Source: Stichopus chloronotus | Lineage: Eukaryota > Echinodermata > Holothuroidea > Aspidochirotida > Stichopodidae | DNA: 64,000 nucleotides | Assembly (NCBI GenBank): GCA_021234535.1 | Contig: CM037836.1 | Coordinates: 29,569,769 to 29,633,768, forward strand | Reading direction: 5' to 3' | Shown here: piece after piece, positions 49,713 to 63,444 of the stretch | Layout of the letters: the number at the start of each line of letters is the position of its first letter | Numbering within the stretch: position 1 is the stretch's first letter | The notes under the pieces: generated by a model | The model's database searches: none | Seen by the model: the letters and a program-made list of their open reading frames with translations, nothing else | Told to the model about the DNA's origin: nothing | Position numbers and translations under genes: made by a program

Positions 49713-52384
49713 GGGATGACTTGGGACTGTGTCAAAGGTTGCCAAGCATACACACTTACAGTAAGCGGAGAAAGAGTGCATTACTGAAATACGACAGATG
49801 AGGTCCACACAAGGAAAATGCAAAATATCAGAAGCATTGTAAAAAGAAAATGCGACAGCATGACAATCTTGATGAGGAAGAATTTTCAATGTGCTTCAAC
49901 TATTTGGCTACTTCAGCAGATGTTGAAAGAACAACTTCTATATGATGTAAACATAGTCACTATAACGTAACAGTGTTAACTTCACAGAAGTTTTGCAAGT
50001 ATGGGAAGTTACTACAGTAGGTACAGTACAGTCTAGTATATGTGACATAGCTCGTAACACTACCTGACACATTTAATGATTTGCATTCAGTCTGACTTTA
50101 GTTTCAGATAGGAATTTTAGTAGGTTATTAATGACACTACCACTCGATTAAAGGCCTGTATAATTGATTTCGTTCTCCACCCCTGGCAGACCTTGTAATT
50201 AATGAGCTTGGCAGTTAAAGCAATGCTATTGTCTGTCCATTCAACACACTATTGCTCTATGACAGTCAGATGGCTCATAAATTCTATGGTAAGTGTCTGT
50301 CTGTGAAACTTTAAACTTTCTGAGTGTGTTTTTGCATTTAACTTATAACAGTACAAATTCATGTAAATATGAATTTTGTGGTAAGTCTGAACAAACTTAC
50401 CGGTAACCACCCAAAGGTAATTGTTACTGACATTACTGGAGAGAGATTTCACACAGCAGGAAGTCAAGAACTGGTTTTGTGCAGATGGTGACAACTTAAG
50501 CATGTCAGCACTTACATTTTGGTGTACAAAATGGTGACATTGGTGGTAAAAAATGTATTGCAGAATGATAAAGCACACCACATTTATACAGTACCTTCTT
50601 TGTATTTTGTCACATTCCTTTGCATAAATATTGTTTACAAAAATCATCTTAATGTACAATATTAATGTTACTAACACTTTGTATTAAGTTAGTCATACCC
50701 TCAACACATTGATCTGTCCCTCACTACTGAATAATACATAGCCTACGAACCTCAAGGCCGTCATGAACTCAAGAGGCACCTTGGCTTCAATAAGCTGACA
50801 ATACAATTGCATTGAAATGATATATGTAGAATGATAATTGGGGCAAAATGGGGTAACAGGATATTTTTTTTTATCAAAGCTTAAACCTTCCATACAGCTA
50901 TGATAAGAAACAGAATGTGGAATGAATGGATAAGGTATTTGATAGGGATTTATATGTTGGTGGTAAAGCTTACTAATAAGGACAAACATATGGCCAGGAC
51001 TACAGCTCAGTAACTTACAGTGAGGATACATTTTGGTCAGACTACCTATTCTTTACATTTTGTTTGGGTGTAGGTCTTCTATGCAATTTTAACTTAACAC
51101 TTTTTTTCTTCTTCCCCATCAGTTTTAAAGAACTTGCAGCTATCAACTTCTTTGTCCGTTTAGGATTTTGGTCCTTTTTGCCATTGTTTCCTTTCTTTCT
51201 TTTTTTTTGGAATGTGTAGGCCTGTTCTTGGTAAGTTGATAGTTGCAGTTCTTTCACTATACTAGGCAGGAAATCATTGGCATTTCTGCTTCCTTGCGGT
51301 TTGCCAAAAGTTTATGACACACTGTATCACGCTGCACATACTTGATTGAGAGAGTGCACACACTGTGTAGTACATGTAGGCCTATGTACCATATAACCAC
51401 CAGACAGGTTAATATTACTGGTACCATGCTGTATAGAGAGATTGCATCTAAGAATAGCTGACCGCTATCTGTTCGAAACAGAAGAGTACCATACCACCAG
51501 GAATACACTAAAACAGGATGACTATAGATATGTAACAAGGATTTGGCCATTTTTAACCCAAAAGTTTGGTGGCTTATAAAACACGTATTGGCTTCTAGGT
51601 CATCACCATTTTATATGGATGAGGTGTTGAACACTTTCAGGCTACATGCCAATGAAAAGCTGTACAGAATGTTACTACCCGATGAAAATAACATGTAACA
51701 TTAAAGATATTGTACAGGGTTTTCTGATCTGCCTGTCTGCATAAATTTGACAATTGTTTATTGGGTAATATTGAAGAACAGTCTACAGTCACTTTTCAGC
51801 ATGTCGCAGTATAGTAGATGCATTTTGATGATACACTTACACTTTCTAGTTTTTGAAAATAAGTGCAAACAATCATTACACCACGTGAGTGACGACCTGA
51901 AGATTTAACATAATCTTGGAGATTTTAAACAGGATTTGGTATCAAGACACTTCTTGATAACTTTTATACTCACTCTGTACACAACAACTAGAATTTCAAT
52001 TCTCTCTCACCCTTTACAAGTATCTAAGCAGTCTAGCAACAACTGTAAAATAGAGATCCCTTAAAAAAAATAAATAAAAAAGGCTGTGATTTGAGTTCCA
52101 ACTTCCTGAATATTTAGATTACCGGGTAACTGAAGCTCTCCGTTTATAAATTGATATACTTGAAAAGTTCCAACGAGTACAACTCCATCTCTAGTGCTGT
52201 TAATATTGAACAACAGCACATACAGGTACTGTTTGTTTGATATTGTGCTGCTACAGTACAAGGTCCATATGGACTTCAAGCTTTAGTACTCAATAAAATC
52301 AACCGAAGATGGTGAGTGATGACAGGATTTAAGCAAAATGAGTCAAAATGTGTGATTTGTGGCATTTCAGTCTCTTGAGTAGCA

Positions 52385-53240
52385 CAGTGATTCTCAACCT
52401 GGGGTCCTTGGACCCCATAGGGGGTCCATGAAGCTTGTTTGACGGTCTGCAAAGGGCAAAGGGGTCCGCGGGAAAAACAAGGGTCCGTAAAAAAATTAGG
52501 GCTTAGCGAACGCTAAAGTGAAACTTCAGACGAAAATCAAAGGCGTAACATAAAATTACAAATAATACAGCAATCCTTATACTCCTACACTAGTACTCGT
52601 TCCCGTAGCTTGTCTAATTATTCCTAGTCGAAGCAGCAGACACAGTCCCCTATGATTCACCGCCAGCAATTTGTTACAGTAGAGCAGACTGAAACAAGTT
52701 GTGCTACTAGGGATCAATTACAATCGAGTTTGAACTTCATCGTTGTTAACGAATTGGGTCAGAAAGACTCTAATACTCACAGTACTTGTACATGTTTCCT
52801 TTTCAGTTTCTACAGCGACAAAATACAAAAGCAAAGTAAAACTACCTTTGCACATTTTTCATTAATTTTGCTTTGTTTGGTTCGGTGCTTCCTTTTAATT
52901 CTATGTCAGAGAGGGACACATTCTTTCTTTATCGCACCAAATAGTAACTCAATGATACTAACTTTTATACCTGTATGTATGGCAAATACCTTGATGAGGA
53001 GACTATATTTCCAAAAGTAGGCAAACAGTGGTAATATAGTTCTGTAACAATTTCTCGTTTAAATTCTATTTCAATTTACATTTCTTACAATTTGAGTAAA
53101 ACCATCTGTTTCCCATAATGCGAAAGTTGTAAATCAATCATAAGATTTTCTTTGAACCGATAGTGATCAGTCAAAAAATATGGAACATCCTTAGGGGTCC
53201 GGGAATGAAAAAGGGAATAGAGAATGGCATTGACGTGTTA
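52385..53240. mobile_element. Decayed hAT-type element (one clear end)
   Basis: The left end, CAGTGATTCTCAACCTGGGG, then GTCC...GGACCCC, is a classic hAT-type terminus. A degenerate partner may lie near 53190-53240 (GGGGTCCGGGAATGAAAAAG), but no 8-bp duplication survives. The open frame 52652-53020 inside has no transposase similarity. Confidence 0.5.
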
Positions 53241-56200
53241 CGAATCTTGACTAACCTTCAAGTTCACTGCATGAATGCATACAACTACACAAAAAGTTTT
53301 CTAGCATACTGCCTTCAAGACCAGACAGTATTTCTTCTTTGCAAGCAAGAAATTTTCATGCCCCAGGTTACATACTATATGTCTTGGTACAACAATGTCA
53401 ATGTGCAAAGCACACATTACGTTGATCTCAATCTTCCACTGCAAAGAGTGCCAAAGGTTGTCAGTCCTTTACCAGTTGGATGACAAGAAACTGCTAGGGC
53501 TAAGCAATAATCCAGCCTACTGAATTTGTATCAAACATGTATGGCCACCCATGTTTTGCCCAACAAGCTAGACAATGAACACACTAGTGCCAATGTTCAT
53601 AATCAACATTTACTGTAGCCAGTGACCGTGAGAATGCCATGGGGTTATTAAATTAACAGTACTCAAAATCTGACTTATGATTTCTTGCCCAGACATAAAC
53701 TCAACTTCAAGCTAAAGGAGTTTATCATATGATAAAATACAATAAATCATTAAACTGGGTTATGGTCATTTATCTACAAATAGAATTAATCAATCAATTT
53801 GATATGGCACCTAGTCTTTTACTCTCAATCCTGAAGTAGTTCCCCACTGTATGTATCCTACGTTCCACTTTAAGTCAACAATCCTGTGCAAGTCCTACCA
53901 TTTTCCCACAGAACACTTCATCAAGGAATGAAATTCAATGAATGCTAAGAAATGACATCACACTATGCAGTCGGTTACTTGCAGTGCTGTATTGGGACAA
54001 GAGCAAATATTGGCTACCAGAATACAACTGAAGGTTGACTATCAGCACTAATCCCCACCATATGTTGGTTCAAACTTTCACCCAAACTCTGTGATATTGA
54101 TAATGGTACAGCAGTGAACCTCAATTACCCAGCATCTTCCTAACCACTGCTAACCCAGATGGATCAACAGTGCACAAGATGACAGACTTATCTCTGGAGT
54201 TCTGGCATGGTTTAACCAACATTTACAATTAAAGCACTGAAAAGAATAGAATTTACAAAATTATGTGTTGTGCATCCTTCTAATAATATTGATGAACACA
54301 TGTGGGTCCTTCATATTTCATTTCTGTGATAAATTCTGGGGGTGTTTCATTGAACGTCACTTGACATGACTAGTAACATTGAAAGGAACCTGATAATATT
54401 TAAGGGAACATCCCCAGGAAACATGATCTCAGGGTATGTTCCTATCTGTGATGAAACACAGGACAACACTGAAGAAAGTTGATTGTACTTTTGATAAAGG
54501 ACCAGTGGTTCTTTTAGACACACTAAGAAACAGAAGTAATGATAATGGGTTTCCAACATCAGTTATCATGCACACCACCGCTATCCAACTCCTGTCACCT
54601 GCTGGGCTGGAGAGTCCCAATACAGAGTTACAAAGGGATAGTCCAGTGCCTGCCCTGCCCCTAACGAGCCAGCCTCGATGAGCCGGCAGTTGATATGCTG
54701 TACATTGTAAAGTGATCTGCACAGTACTCTCTTTCTTCCTACTGTCTTTGTACTTTTCTGATCTCCATTACTCCCCACAGGGGGATATAGGAGCTGCTAC
54801 TCTCTAGCATTACATGCAGTTGAATATGATAATCCATCCTGTAGTAACATCTGTACCAGAAATGACATCATTTCACTCTGATATATACTTTGAAATGATA
54901 AATATGTGTGGCAACGAATATTGCTAACTTGAATCAATCTGTCCACGTCAGGAGGCTTTTCTTTCTTCTTTTTTATTGTTACTTCACTGCATTCCACGGT
55001 GCACTCTGAATGACCTTTCAGTCTTTAAGTCCATTTCTTAGTAATGTAGGTGTATGACATTATAAACTTGGTACAACTGCGTGTAGTCTTTTGTATGCCT
55101 GGACCCACGCACAAAAAAAACTTATAAAGTGCAAGATTCTGGATTTGCTACATTCCATACACATGAAGTGTTTGTGTGATGAAAGTGTTAAAGAAATATT
55201 CAGCTGCCTGTTTGAAGGAGAAACACCATGGCATGCACAATACGGCTGTCCTTTCTGACCAAACCAATGTCGTAAATGTAGATTTTCTTTGTAGTTTGCT
55301 ATACAATTAACACCTTTGCATGGTGCTGTTTACAGTGTAAATTCATCAGTAGATTTCATTAAGAATGTTTCAGATATATTTCTAGTAAAATCCTCCAGGT
55401 GATTGGATTATCTGAAGGGTACCTTTGTCACAGAATCTGATTGTCTGGTGAGAGATTGTGGGAGCAGGGACAAGATGTCTTCACTTTACTTCAGTTACGG
55501 CCCATTCTGCCGACATTGAGAACATTATCAGACTTACACAGTGTCAAACGAGACTTGTAGTAACTCTTCACAGACCACTGAGCTACAGTACCAGACGGAC
55601 CATGCATAGGCTACTGTACGTGGAGGAGCAAAACTGTCTCACTCACTCACTGCCAACCGTGTGTATTATAGACCTTCATTTACTGCCAAGGAATTTAGCT
55701 GAGAAAATAACCTGAGGGAGTGCTTGAACCATGAATAATGGGAATTGGTTCTAACATTCCTATAGGCTAGACAATATTTTGTATTGAACTTCAAACTACA
55801 ATTCCCTTTAGTGACTTACTTTGAAGACATTTGTAAAATCCATTTAGGAAATGCTTGCAGGAGGGATTCTTTTTGTTAACCTTACTTCTCTCTGTCGATG
55901 AGTAAGTGAATTGTTGTATTGGGTTCATCAGAAGTATGAAAGAGGAACTAGTTTCATAGACTAATTGAGTAGACTGTGATGTGTAAAAGTGACTGGAAAC
56001 CCTACACACTTCCCTTGACTGTCTTACCCGTGTAGTACACTGAAGTAAAAACTGAACAAAATGTCAATTCCTTATATCCAATGTTGTATGCCTTTTTACT
56101 TTGGCCTTTGGGAATGCCATTTTTTTTTTCTTCTAGTTTCTACATACAGTAGTGAACCAACTTTGAGCCCAATATGATGGATCCAGCATGAGGATCAGAT

Positions 56201-57791
56201 GGATCAACAAAATTTCACTTTGACCTCTAGGGAAATAATGCAAGGGGGGCTGAAAGCTTTCTCAGACAATTCTGAATTTTTTTTAAGCCAAAGTACAGTA
56301 ATTCTGAAGCAACTTTAATGATGGCCATGATTATACAGTAAAGCAAAGTAGGTAACCATAATGGGTCTGAGAACAGTCTGACTTAATTTTTAAATTATTT
56401 TTACATCCATACACATTTTTAAGCCAAATGCAGTAGGTCTAAGCTTTCACAGTATAATATTTCAAAACAAAGACATTCTGCTGCAGTATTATAAAAAAAA
56501 AACCTGATAATTGTACAGTATTTCAATTAGAACTGATTTGCACATGTATCTCTTTGATTTTAATGATTACCTCACGATTCCTGTTAATATTTCCTGATTA
56601 CTGTCGACATTTCAAATTATTTTTCACATTTCACAATAAGGTTTATCTTCAGGTTGTTCTATTTGCCATTTTTTTTTTTTCAAATTTTTCTTCAATGCAA
56701 TAATAAAATAGAATCATACTGATTATTATCAGTTTTAGTCATATGATGACCAGTTTCATTGACACTGAAATGGACTCTGACATTGACACTGAAATGGTTT
56801 TACAGTACTATCAAAGTTCAAGGTTTTCAATTTATTTGAAAAAAACTTTGCCTATTGTTGGCAATCTTTCCAATGATGACAACATGAATGTTACAATCAA
56901 AGAAAGGTAAAAAGGTAACACAAAATGTTGTTGAGGTACTGACTTACTACAATAATTGTTGTTTACAGTATGTGCTACATAGCTTGACTGTCAGATTATG
57001 TGCTCTAGTTTAAAGGGGGGGGGGAGTTGTTTGGCAAAAGAAAAATGACACGAAACATCCTTTTGGGGGTGTTAGTTTTTGCGTTCTTTATTATTGTTCC
57101 AACATTCATCTCCATAATTCTCAGCTTCCAACTCATCAAAGATCACAAGTTGAGCTCTGTCCCTGAATGAAAGCAACGAAACTTTCACTTAGTAGACAGC
57201 AATGATTGAAAGCTTTGACAAGTTGCATTCACATGAAATGTCTTACTCAGTGGAAACGGCTGAATTCTGCTGAAAAGCGTTCAAAAACTGAAAGTAATCC
57301 CAAGGAAACCAGATGGAGTCATAAAACAGAACCTGTTAGGTGGTAATTCCTTGACAATAATCCACAGTCTCATGGGGGCAGAAAAAGAAGACGGCACTCT
57401 ACAGTAGGTCGACATGCATCATAGATAGTGTTAAAAGGTTAACCAGCACTACTTGACACAGTGGATGGCATTCACTTGAGTTGAGACAGGTAAGTGAAGA
57501 CTGAAGAGTCAAGTGGATCATCCCAAGTAAATCATTACTGTTTATACAGTAGTACCCACTGTAGAGGGGTATGTCTGCAATTCATCATAGCTAACCATCA
57601 CAGGGGGGTCCTTACATTGTTGAGACCTATGATCAGAGACCCACTGACAGTGACTGATGGAGCCTCAGTGTGAACATTCTCTGCTGCATGGCCTTTCCTG
57701 ATAAGAAACTATCTAGATAAAATTTAACAATCCTCTCACATTATCCTATCACTTTATCATGATTAAGGTATTACTGTACAGCAAAATTTCA

Positions 57792-58040
57792 TCACATCAA
57801 ATTGTGCACAACCTTAACCTCCTCATTGCTACTTTCAACTCCAGTTCCTCTAGTCCTGATCAGATAAATTGCTGAAGGCATCATTACTCCACAAGCAGGA
57901 GGTACTGTACGTACAACGATTCCCAGTCTCTTGTCAAAACCAGTAATGAATCCTCCAATAACACCTCCTAACATTCAAGCATCGATTGCCAAGTTGACAA
58001 CCAGACCAACCCTAAAATTCCCTTCCTCTTTCAAGTCAAG
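57792..58040 (-). pseudogene. Protein-like reading frame with internal stop
   Basis: The minus-strand frame runs AYGLLDLKEEGNFRVGLVVN, LAIDA, stop, then MLGGVIGGFITGFDKRLGIV, VRTVPPACGVMMPSAIYLI and a charged tail. The glycine-rich helix, short basic loop and second hydrophobic stretch recall the membrane hairpin of MICOS MIC26/MIC27 (APOO/APOOL) proteins. Upstream, YGKDA is also reminiscent of that family. An in-frame TGA separates the parts and no splice sites explain it. If real it is a decayed retrocopy; it may equally be chance. Confidence 0.2.
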
Positions 58041-58517
58041 CAGGCCATAGGCTAAAAAATACAAGAAGGAAAATTTGCATCTTTACCATATCTATGTCTC
58101 TCTTCAGATTCAGAATTTAATTTAAATTTTGGAGCAAAACAGCTGTTTGAGATGACTGATCTTTTGAGGGATTGACGGTAGAGGATGCTAGTTTGAAAAA
58201 TTGATGACTCATAGCTCTGCATTTTACTGAAGATGAGGAACAGCATCTCGTTTTCATGTCAGTATCCCAGCAATGATCAGCCTGTACTACTGTAAGATCT
58301 GTAGATCATAAATTTATGCTGAAATACTCAGGGCCCCTCAACATTTGGTACACTGTACATATTCGTGGCGAAAAAACTAAGGACACAGTATGTTCTTTAC
58401 AACACTACACAGGTCTTCTAAACTGAAGGAGCTGTAACCTGAGGGCACATCACAGAAACATTCTGTGGCATTATTTATCTGTAGCTTCCCGGACTACAGA
58501 CATTTTCTCCTATGTAC

Positions 58518-58890
58518 TTTAAAGCTGGAACATGAGTTGAAAATTTGTCAGTGAAAATCAAATTTCATTGAATACGTCAAAGTGTACTACAACATAACAT
58601 TAAGCCCTATTTTTGTAAACATGAATAGTCACATTCACTCCCTTTGGTCTCTTTGATTTCAAGTAACGGTGATTGACTTCTATGCTTTCTTGTAGTCTGA
58701 ATTTTGCAGGACCAACAAAAATTTTGATGCAATTTCCATATTCAAATATCTGGAAGATGAGAGCATAATTCTCTTTCAGGTTTTGTGGCAAGTGATCTTT
58801 TCCCCTACTTTCTCTTCCCTGAAACACTGACAAAGAACAAAGGTAGATGACCAGGTGATTACCAGAGCAACTCATATTCCAGGTTTTAAA
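58518..58890 (-). repeat. Repeat R58 with inverted ends, related to 13655
   Basis: The left end is TTTAAAGCTGGAACATGAGT and the right end is its near reverse complement (CTCATATTCCAGGTTTTAAA), giving about 22-bp inverted ends over 370 bp. The right 250 bp match 13655-14050 in reverse complement. The long minus-strand frame here (58929-58600) is a by-product of the repeat. Confidence 0.5.
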
Positions 58891-59348
58891 ATCAGAAAGA
58901 GGGACAGAGTAAGGTTGAGGTTTCATCAAACTGGGATGACTGAAAAGTTATTGTATTTGAAAGTTTTTTGCAATGTATGTGAAATAATGTAACTTCAAAG
59001 GTTTCTTCTGAGGTTTCTCAATTGAAAATCTCTAAAAACTTTATGAACTGTACATTGCTCATTGCCACTTACAGCATCATGCTTGCAAAGTACAGTAAGG
59101 TTGTCTGTAGATACAGTATTGCATCCACCGGTGAATAATTTATCTGGCTTCAAATCTCAATTACTACCCAAAATGATAAAATTGCTGCACAAATTTGTTT
59201 TGTACATGTACGTGTACACAACATTACGATTTTCTCTGATTTTGCGACAAAATACCAGGAACCTGAAAACTACAATCCAAATTTTGAAATGAATTATTCC
59301 CTACTCACATAAATGAGCTAGAAATTATACGAACATAGACACCATTTG

Positions 59349-59509
59349 CAGCATTTTCACATTTCATGAATTTGAAAGAAGCATTCAAACTTATTTTTTT
59401 CTCACTGAGCAATACTGCCTTACTGTAAGAAAAAGTTTGAACAGTTAGGGAACCGCCTCTAAACAGCTACAGTAAGTTCGAACGCTTCTTTCACATTCAT
59501 GAAATGCTG
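59349..59509. repeat. Foldback of about 40-bp imperfect arms
   Basis: The left arm (59349-59392) reads CAGCATTT...TTCATGAA...GAAAGAAGCATTC. The right arm (59473-59509) reads GAACGCTTCTTTC...TTCATGAAATGCTG, its near reverse complement. The 80-bp centre is unrelated to other repeats here. It could form a hairpin as DNA or RNA. Confidence 0.6.
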
Positions 59510-59898
59510 TTCGACAAATGATTTAAGTTATGTTGCACTACAGTCAGTGCAATACATGTGTACTGCATGTTTGAATGGTGTACCAAAGAACAAAGGTTTC
59601 TGTCACAGAAAAAAAAATTTCAAAATGTAAACCACTGCATTTCAAAGAATTCTAAACCTCACATATACAGCACAAACCACCAGACTTTAACACACTATAA
59701 AACAACGAACACACCCAGGCATACATTTTGTATGTCTGAACAAAAACTGCTGAATTTCAGCAAATTATGCCCCATCAACAAATACACACATTTCAGACAA
59801 ACACCTACATATACAACCACACATGTGTACTCACTGGTATTCTCCTGATCCTGAGGTCCAAACAGCTATTATTATTCCTCAAAGAGATTGAACTTTCA

Positions 59899-59952
59899 CA
59901 GAATAATAACTTTAAGCAATCAAGTCAGAATAATAACTTTAAGCAACCAAGT
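59899..59952 (+). repeat. 27-bp tandem duplication
   Basis: CAGAATAATAACTTTAAGCA plus CAAGT-type ends occurs twice in succession with two differences. Confidence 0.7.
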
Positions 59953-62900
59953 TAGTAAAATTGTAACGTCTAAATTTTGTTTACAAGAATGTATGCTACC
60001 AATACATATTTTGCATGGGTTACAAATTCAGTTTGAAAAAATTTTTGCACACGCTACCAGTTAAAATGTAGACAAATATCAATTACTGTACCACACCAGC
60101 TATCTGTTTGATGTACAACTTGGCTGGAATACATAGAGAACCTCAACGGTGAACAATATTCCAGGGTTCCATTCCCTGTGCCAAGATTCAATCCATCTTG
60201 AAGTACCACCTGTATGTTTTTGATCTCCAGAGCTCGTCTGGACTCTCTGGAGTAATCACAGACGCTGTACTCAACATGTGAACTGCTGAGCCTACTGAGT
60301 GCATGCTGTTTGCACTTCACTGACATACGGTACAACGGCTGCTAGCTCGTTCAACTTCAAAGTTGGACAAAACATTCCATTAAGATCAGTCTTGATACAC
60401 TCCAAGGACTTGTAACCAAGCAAGTAGTCTGGAAGGGAGTTTGCTTGGTAGAGTTGCACTCAAACTAAACTCTGTGTAAAGATTCAATTGCAATGAAATA
60501 AAAGACTACATGTGGTCCATGCCATGTGTTACCCTAACTCCTGCACCCAGGAAAATAATGCCCACAAAAGCCAGCAACACACATTCATATTGGTACTATA
60601 TGAATTAACTTGACATCTGTACATGTAAGGAATATGTACCGTATGTAAGGATTGAATTGTGAAAATATCAACCAATACTGTACCCATACTGTACACGTTG
60701 GGTGTTTTTGTAAGGTACACCCTTCAGGTGTAACATTAATATATAGCCTGTAATTTTGCGTTTCATAACCCAAATATTGCCAAAACACTTGCAGATATGA
60801 GTTTTCATCCTTATTCTGCTAGCTAACATGAGCAACTGAGCAGAAATTATCACAAGACAGTTCCCATGCTCTAAACATATTCACGCACTAACAATCTTTG
60901 ATTCCAAAATTTTGGGGTTGATTTACACTTTTTGGTTCATTCTGAGCCTTTTGGAGCTAACTTATATTGTTCACCCAATGTATATAATTAAATGATCTTG
61001 GATGGTAGCCATCTTGAATCTAGTTTCAATTTTTTGTTGTTGCTGGGACAGAGAGGAGGGAAAGGGGGGAATATTTCCAATATTGTATACCAGGTGTTGA
61101 ATTTTATATTTTTCAGGTGTGCTACAAATCACACTTCTCAAGAAATTAAGGAGTGTGGTAGGTGTGCTGTTTTGCAAAACTCTCATAGATTGCCTGTGTT
61201 CCCATTTTTCTTCTAGGTGTGCAAAAAATCGCACTTCTCACAGTGGTTGGACGAGCGTGATTGTGTGCAATTGCAGAATTCAAGGCCTGGTGCACTGACT
61301 TATCACATTTTCATTCTGAATCACCCAGGGAAAGATTTAGAATATTTCATCAAGCAAAATGGAAAGATCAATAACAACTCAAAACAATAGGATTTTGTGG
61401 AGATATATAAATCTTGCACCACACATAGCATCATTTTGAATCTGGCTAACTATATGTAAGCAAAAAAAAAAATTCAAAGGGAGAGTGATTTATCATCCCC
61501 GTAGACTCCTCCCCCAGGATGATGTGCAGTCATCAGTTTCATCATATCAGAACATCCCATTCCCCAGGATTATTAGGAACAGCCTATTCCCCGTAATAAT
61601 TGGAGTAGCCTAATGCTTTGATAGTGCTGCCTGAAAGTATGTCAAAGCAGGAAAAAGTTCGAGAACCCCTAGACAAGCAAAAGCAGATACAAAACACAGT
61701 GACAAATTCTACTTCTGATAGAATACACCCAAAGTATTTGTTTAAAAAAAAAGAGGTGTCAGATCTGGTACACTTTATTTACCGTTATCGTACTTGGTGC
61801 TTCTTGACAAAATCTTCCACCTTAATCATCTGGTACAATTTGTTTGCAATCAATTTAGTGCATCCTGGCATTACAAGTTATTAAGCTGGAATCATGTATT
61901 GTATGGAAAACTTAAATAAAGAGACATGATACAATGTGATGCCAATGAATGATAATACTGCATTTTTAGACACCCAGAGTCTACGTACGGACAAGAGAAG
62001 CTGTTTAGTTGTATACTACACAGAATGATGAAAGTCTGTTTTACCTTTGTTCACCTCTCATAATCACTTTTCCTCCTGATATTTTGGTCAGCGAGGACAA
62101 ACAACTACTGTAAGCATTGTGTCAGAATGGTGTTGTGTTGGTTCTTTGCACAGCATTCCACACTCTTGCAAAATCTATTTTTTTGATTGGATAAAATTGT
62201 AGTGAACAAATGCACTGACTTAATTCCAGCCTTATTCATCCTTATTTGGTAGTCCTAACATTTTTATCATCCATTGAGAGAAATATCTCCTTCCTCAATG
62301 AAGACAAAAGCCTACAGTATGTCTGAAGAAGTGTTTGACAAAATTCCTTACCAACTCTCTCTCTGAGATATTTCTCTTTCTTGAGACATTTTATATAAAA
62401 TCCTGATGGAAAACTAGACATGCAAGGCAATGTTAATTTGTCTACAAAATTTTATGTACTGTACAGTATAACCTGATAATGAAACAACAGCAATCTGGCA
62501 TTCAATAAAATAAAGAAAAATATCCCAGCAGTGGGCCTAGGCCATACCATTTTTATCACTGAAAGTATTTGCTAACATTGAAAGTCTTTAATTTTAATGA
62601 TGAAATTTGAAATTTTTTGCATATTTTAAAATTGCAAACAATTTCCTTTTTTCTGCTTCAACGTGAATGTAGGCTATCACGAGTAAACAAACTTGACTGA
62701 TGAGATGCTTAAAACTGTGACTTGGAATGTTTACTCCAGTTTGTTTATTATGTTTACACAGAAACACACTGCTATGCTAATTAACTTAAATAAACCGTGG
62801 GGGCAATACAATAGGCTATTATTTACAAAATACATCAACTACAGTAAGGACTATGGATATACTGACACAATATATTTATGATGATCTGTGATGTGCATGC

Positions 62901-63444
62901 TTCTGTTCGAAGTCATAGTCTAAATCAATTTCAAACAGCCTAAATAGACATCACATTACCGAGGCCTAACGTTTGAGGCAGTAGCTATGTAGGTTGTAAC
63001 ATAGTAGTACAGAAGTCTGACAGTGACAAAGGAATGAAGGCTACTGTAGGGGAGGGGGGTTGGTGAACAGGCCATAGCAGAAGTCATTAAGAACTACCAT
63101 GGTATTTCATATTTCCTTACTACCTTAGTTTCAACGATAGCCTGAGCAGTGTAAGCATTTAGTTACCTGCTAGTGCTACTGCACGTGTGGTATAACTATT
63201 CGCTTTCCTAATGGCATGCTAACTTGCGTTGATTTTGTTCGCAAGTCGCATAACTTCAATGAACACACTACACAAGCGGTTAGGCTTCCCCTTTGATTGT
63301 GGTGAACGGGGAGAAATTAAAATCGTAAGTAACTAAAAAATCTGGGAGGATATTGCAGAGGAGCAGTGTTTTATTGACATGGCTCAAGCACAATCTCCAT
63401 GTAGCAGATGACGGATTGACATAAACTGATGATATTTTACTTAC

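Larger units (their letters stand above)
23138..63444 (-). other. PTPN9 intron 1 (about 40 kb)
   Basis: A 40,307-bp first intron between the start-codon exon and the CRAL-TRIO N-lobe exon. It holds three hAT-type elements, a DIRS-like remnant, DR1-repeat arrays, a foldback copy and other repeats, all listed separately. The stretches about 24000-26700, 34200-41290, 47240-49500, 49720-52380, 53250-57780 and 59520-63440 show no gene that can be supported. They contain A+T-rich DNA, short homopolymers and scattered repeat fragments. A nested gene or additional 5' untranslated exon cannot be excluded by eye. Confidence 0.75.

Noticed and set aside
50249..51550. Three neighbouring minus-strand open frames (142, 112 and 97 codons) plus a lysine-rich one (51257-51042)
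   Set aside because: No recognisable domains, composition follows A+T-rich DNA, and no splice structure links them. Treated as chance frames.
54429..54722. Minus-strand frame with RGWLVRGRAGTGLSLC-type sequence
   Set aside because: It looks repeat-derived (G+C-richer block near 54590-54690) and no domain was recognised. It could be another SINE body but no promoter boxes were clear.
60992..61250. Repeated CAGGTGTGCTACAAATCACA / TAGGTGTGCAAAAAATCGCA blocks preceded by pyrimidine tracts, suggesting two exons
   Set aside because: The two blocks are copies of one short repeat, and the joined reading frame has stops and no known similarity.
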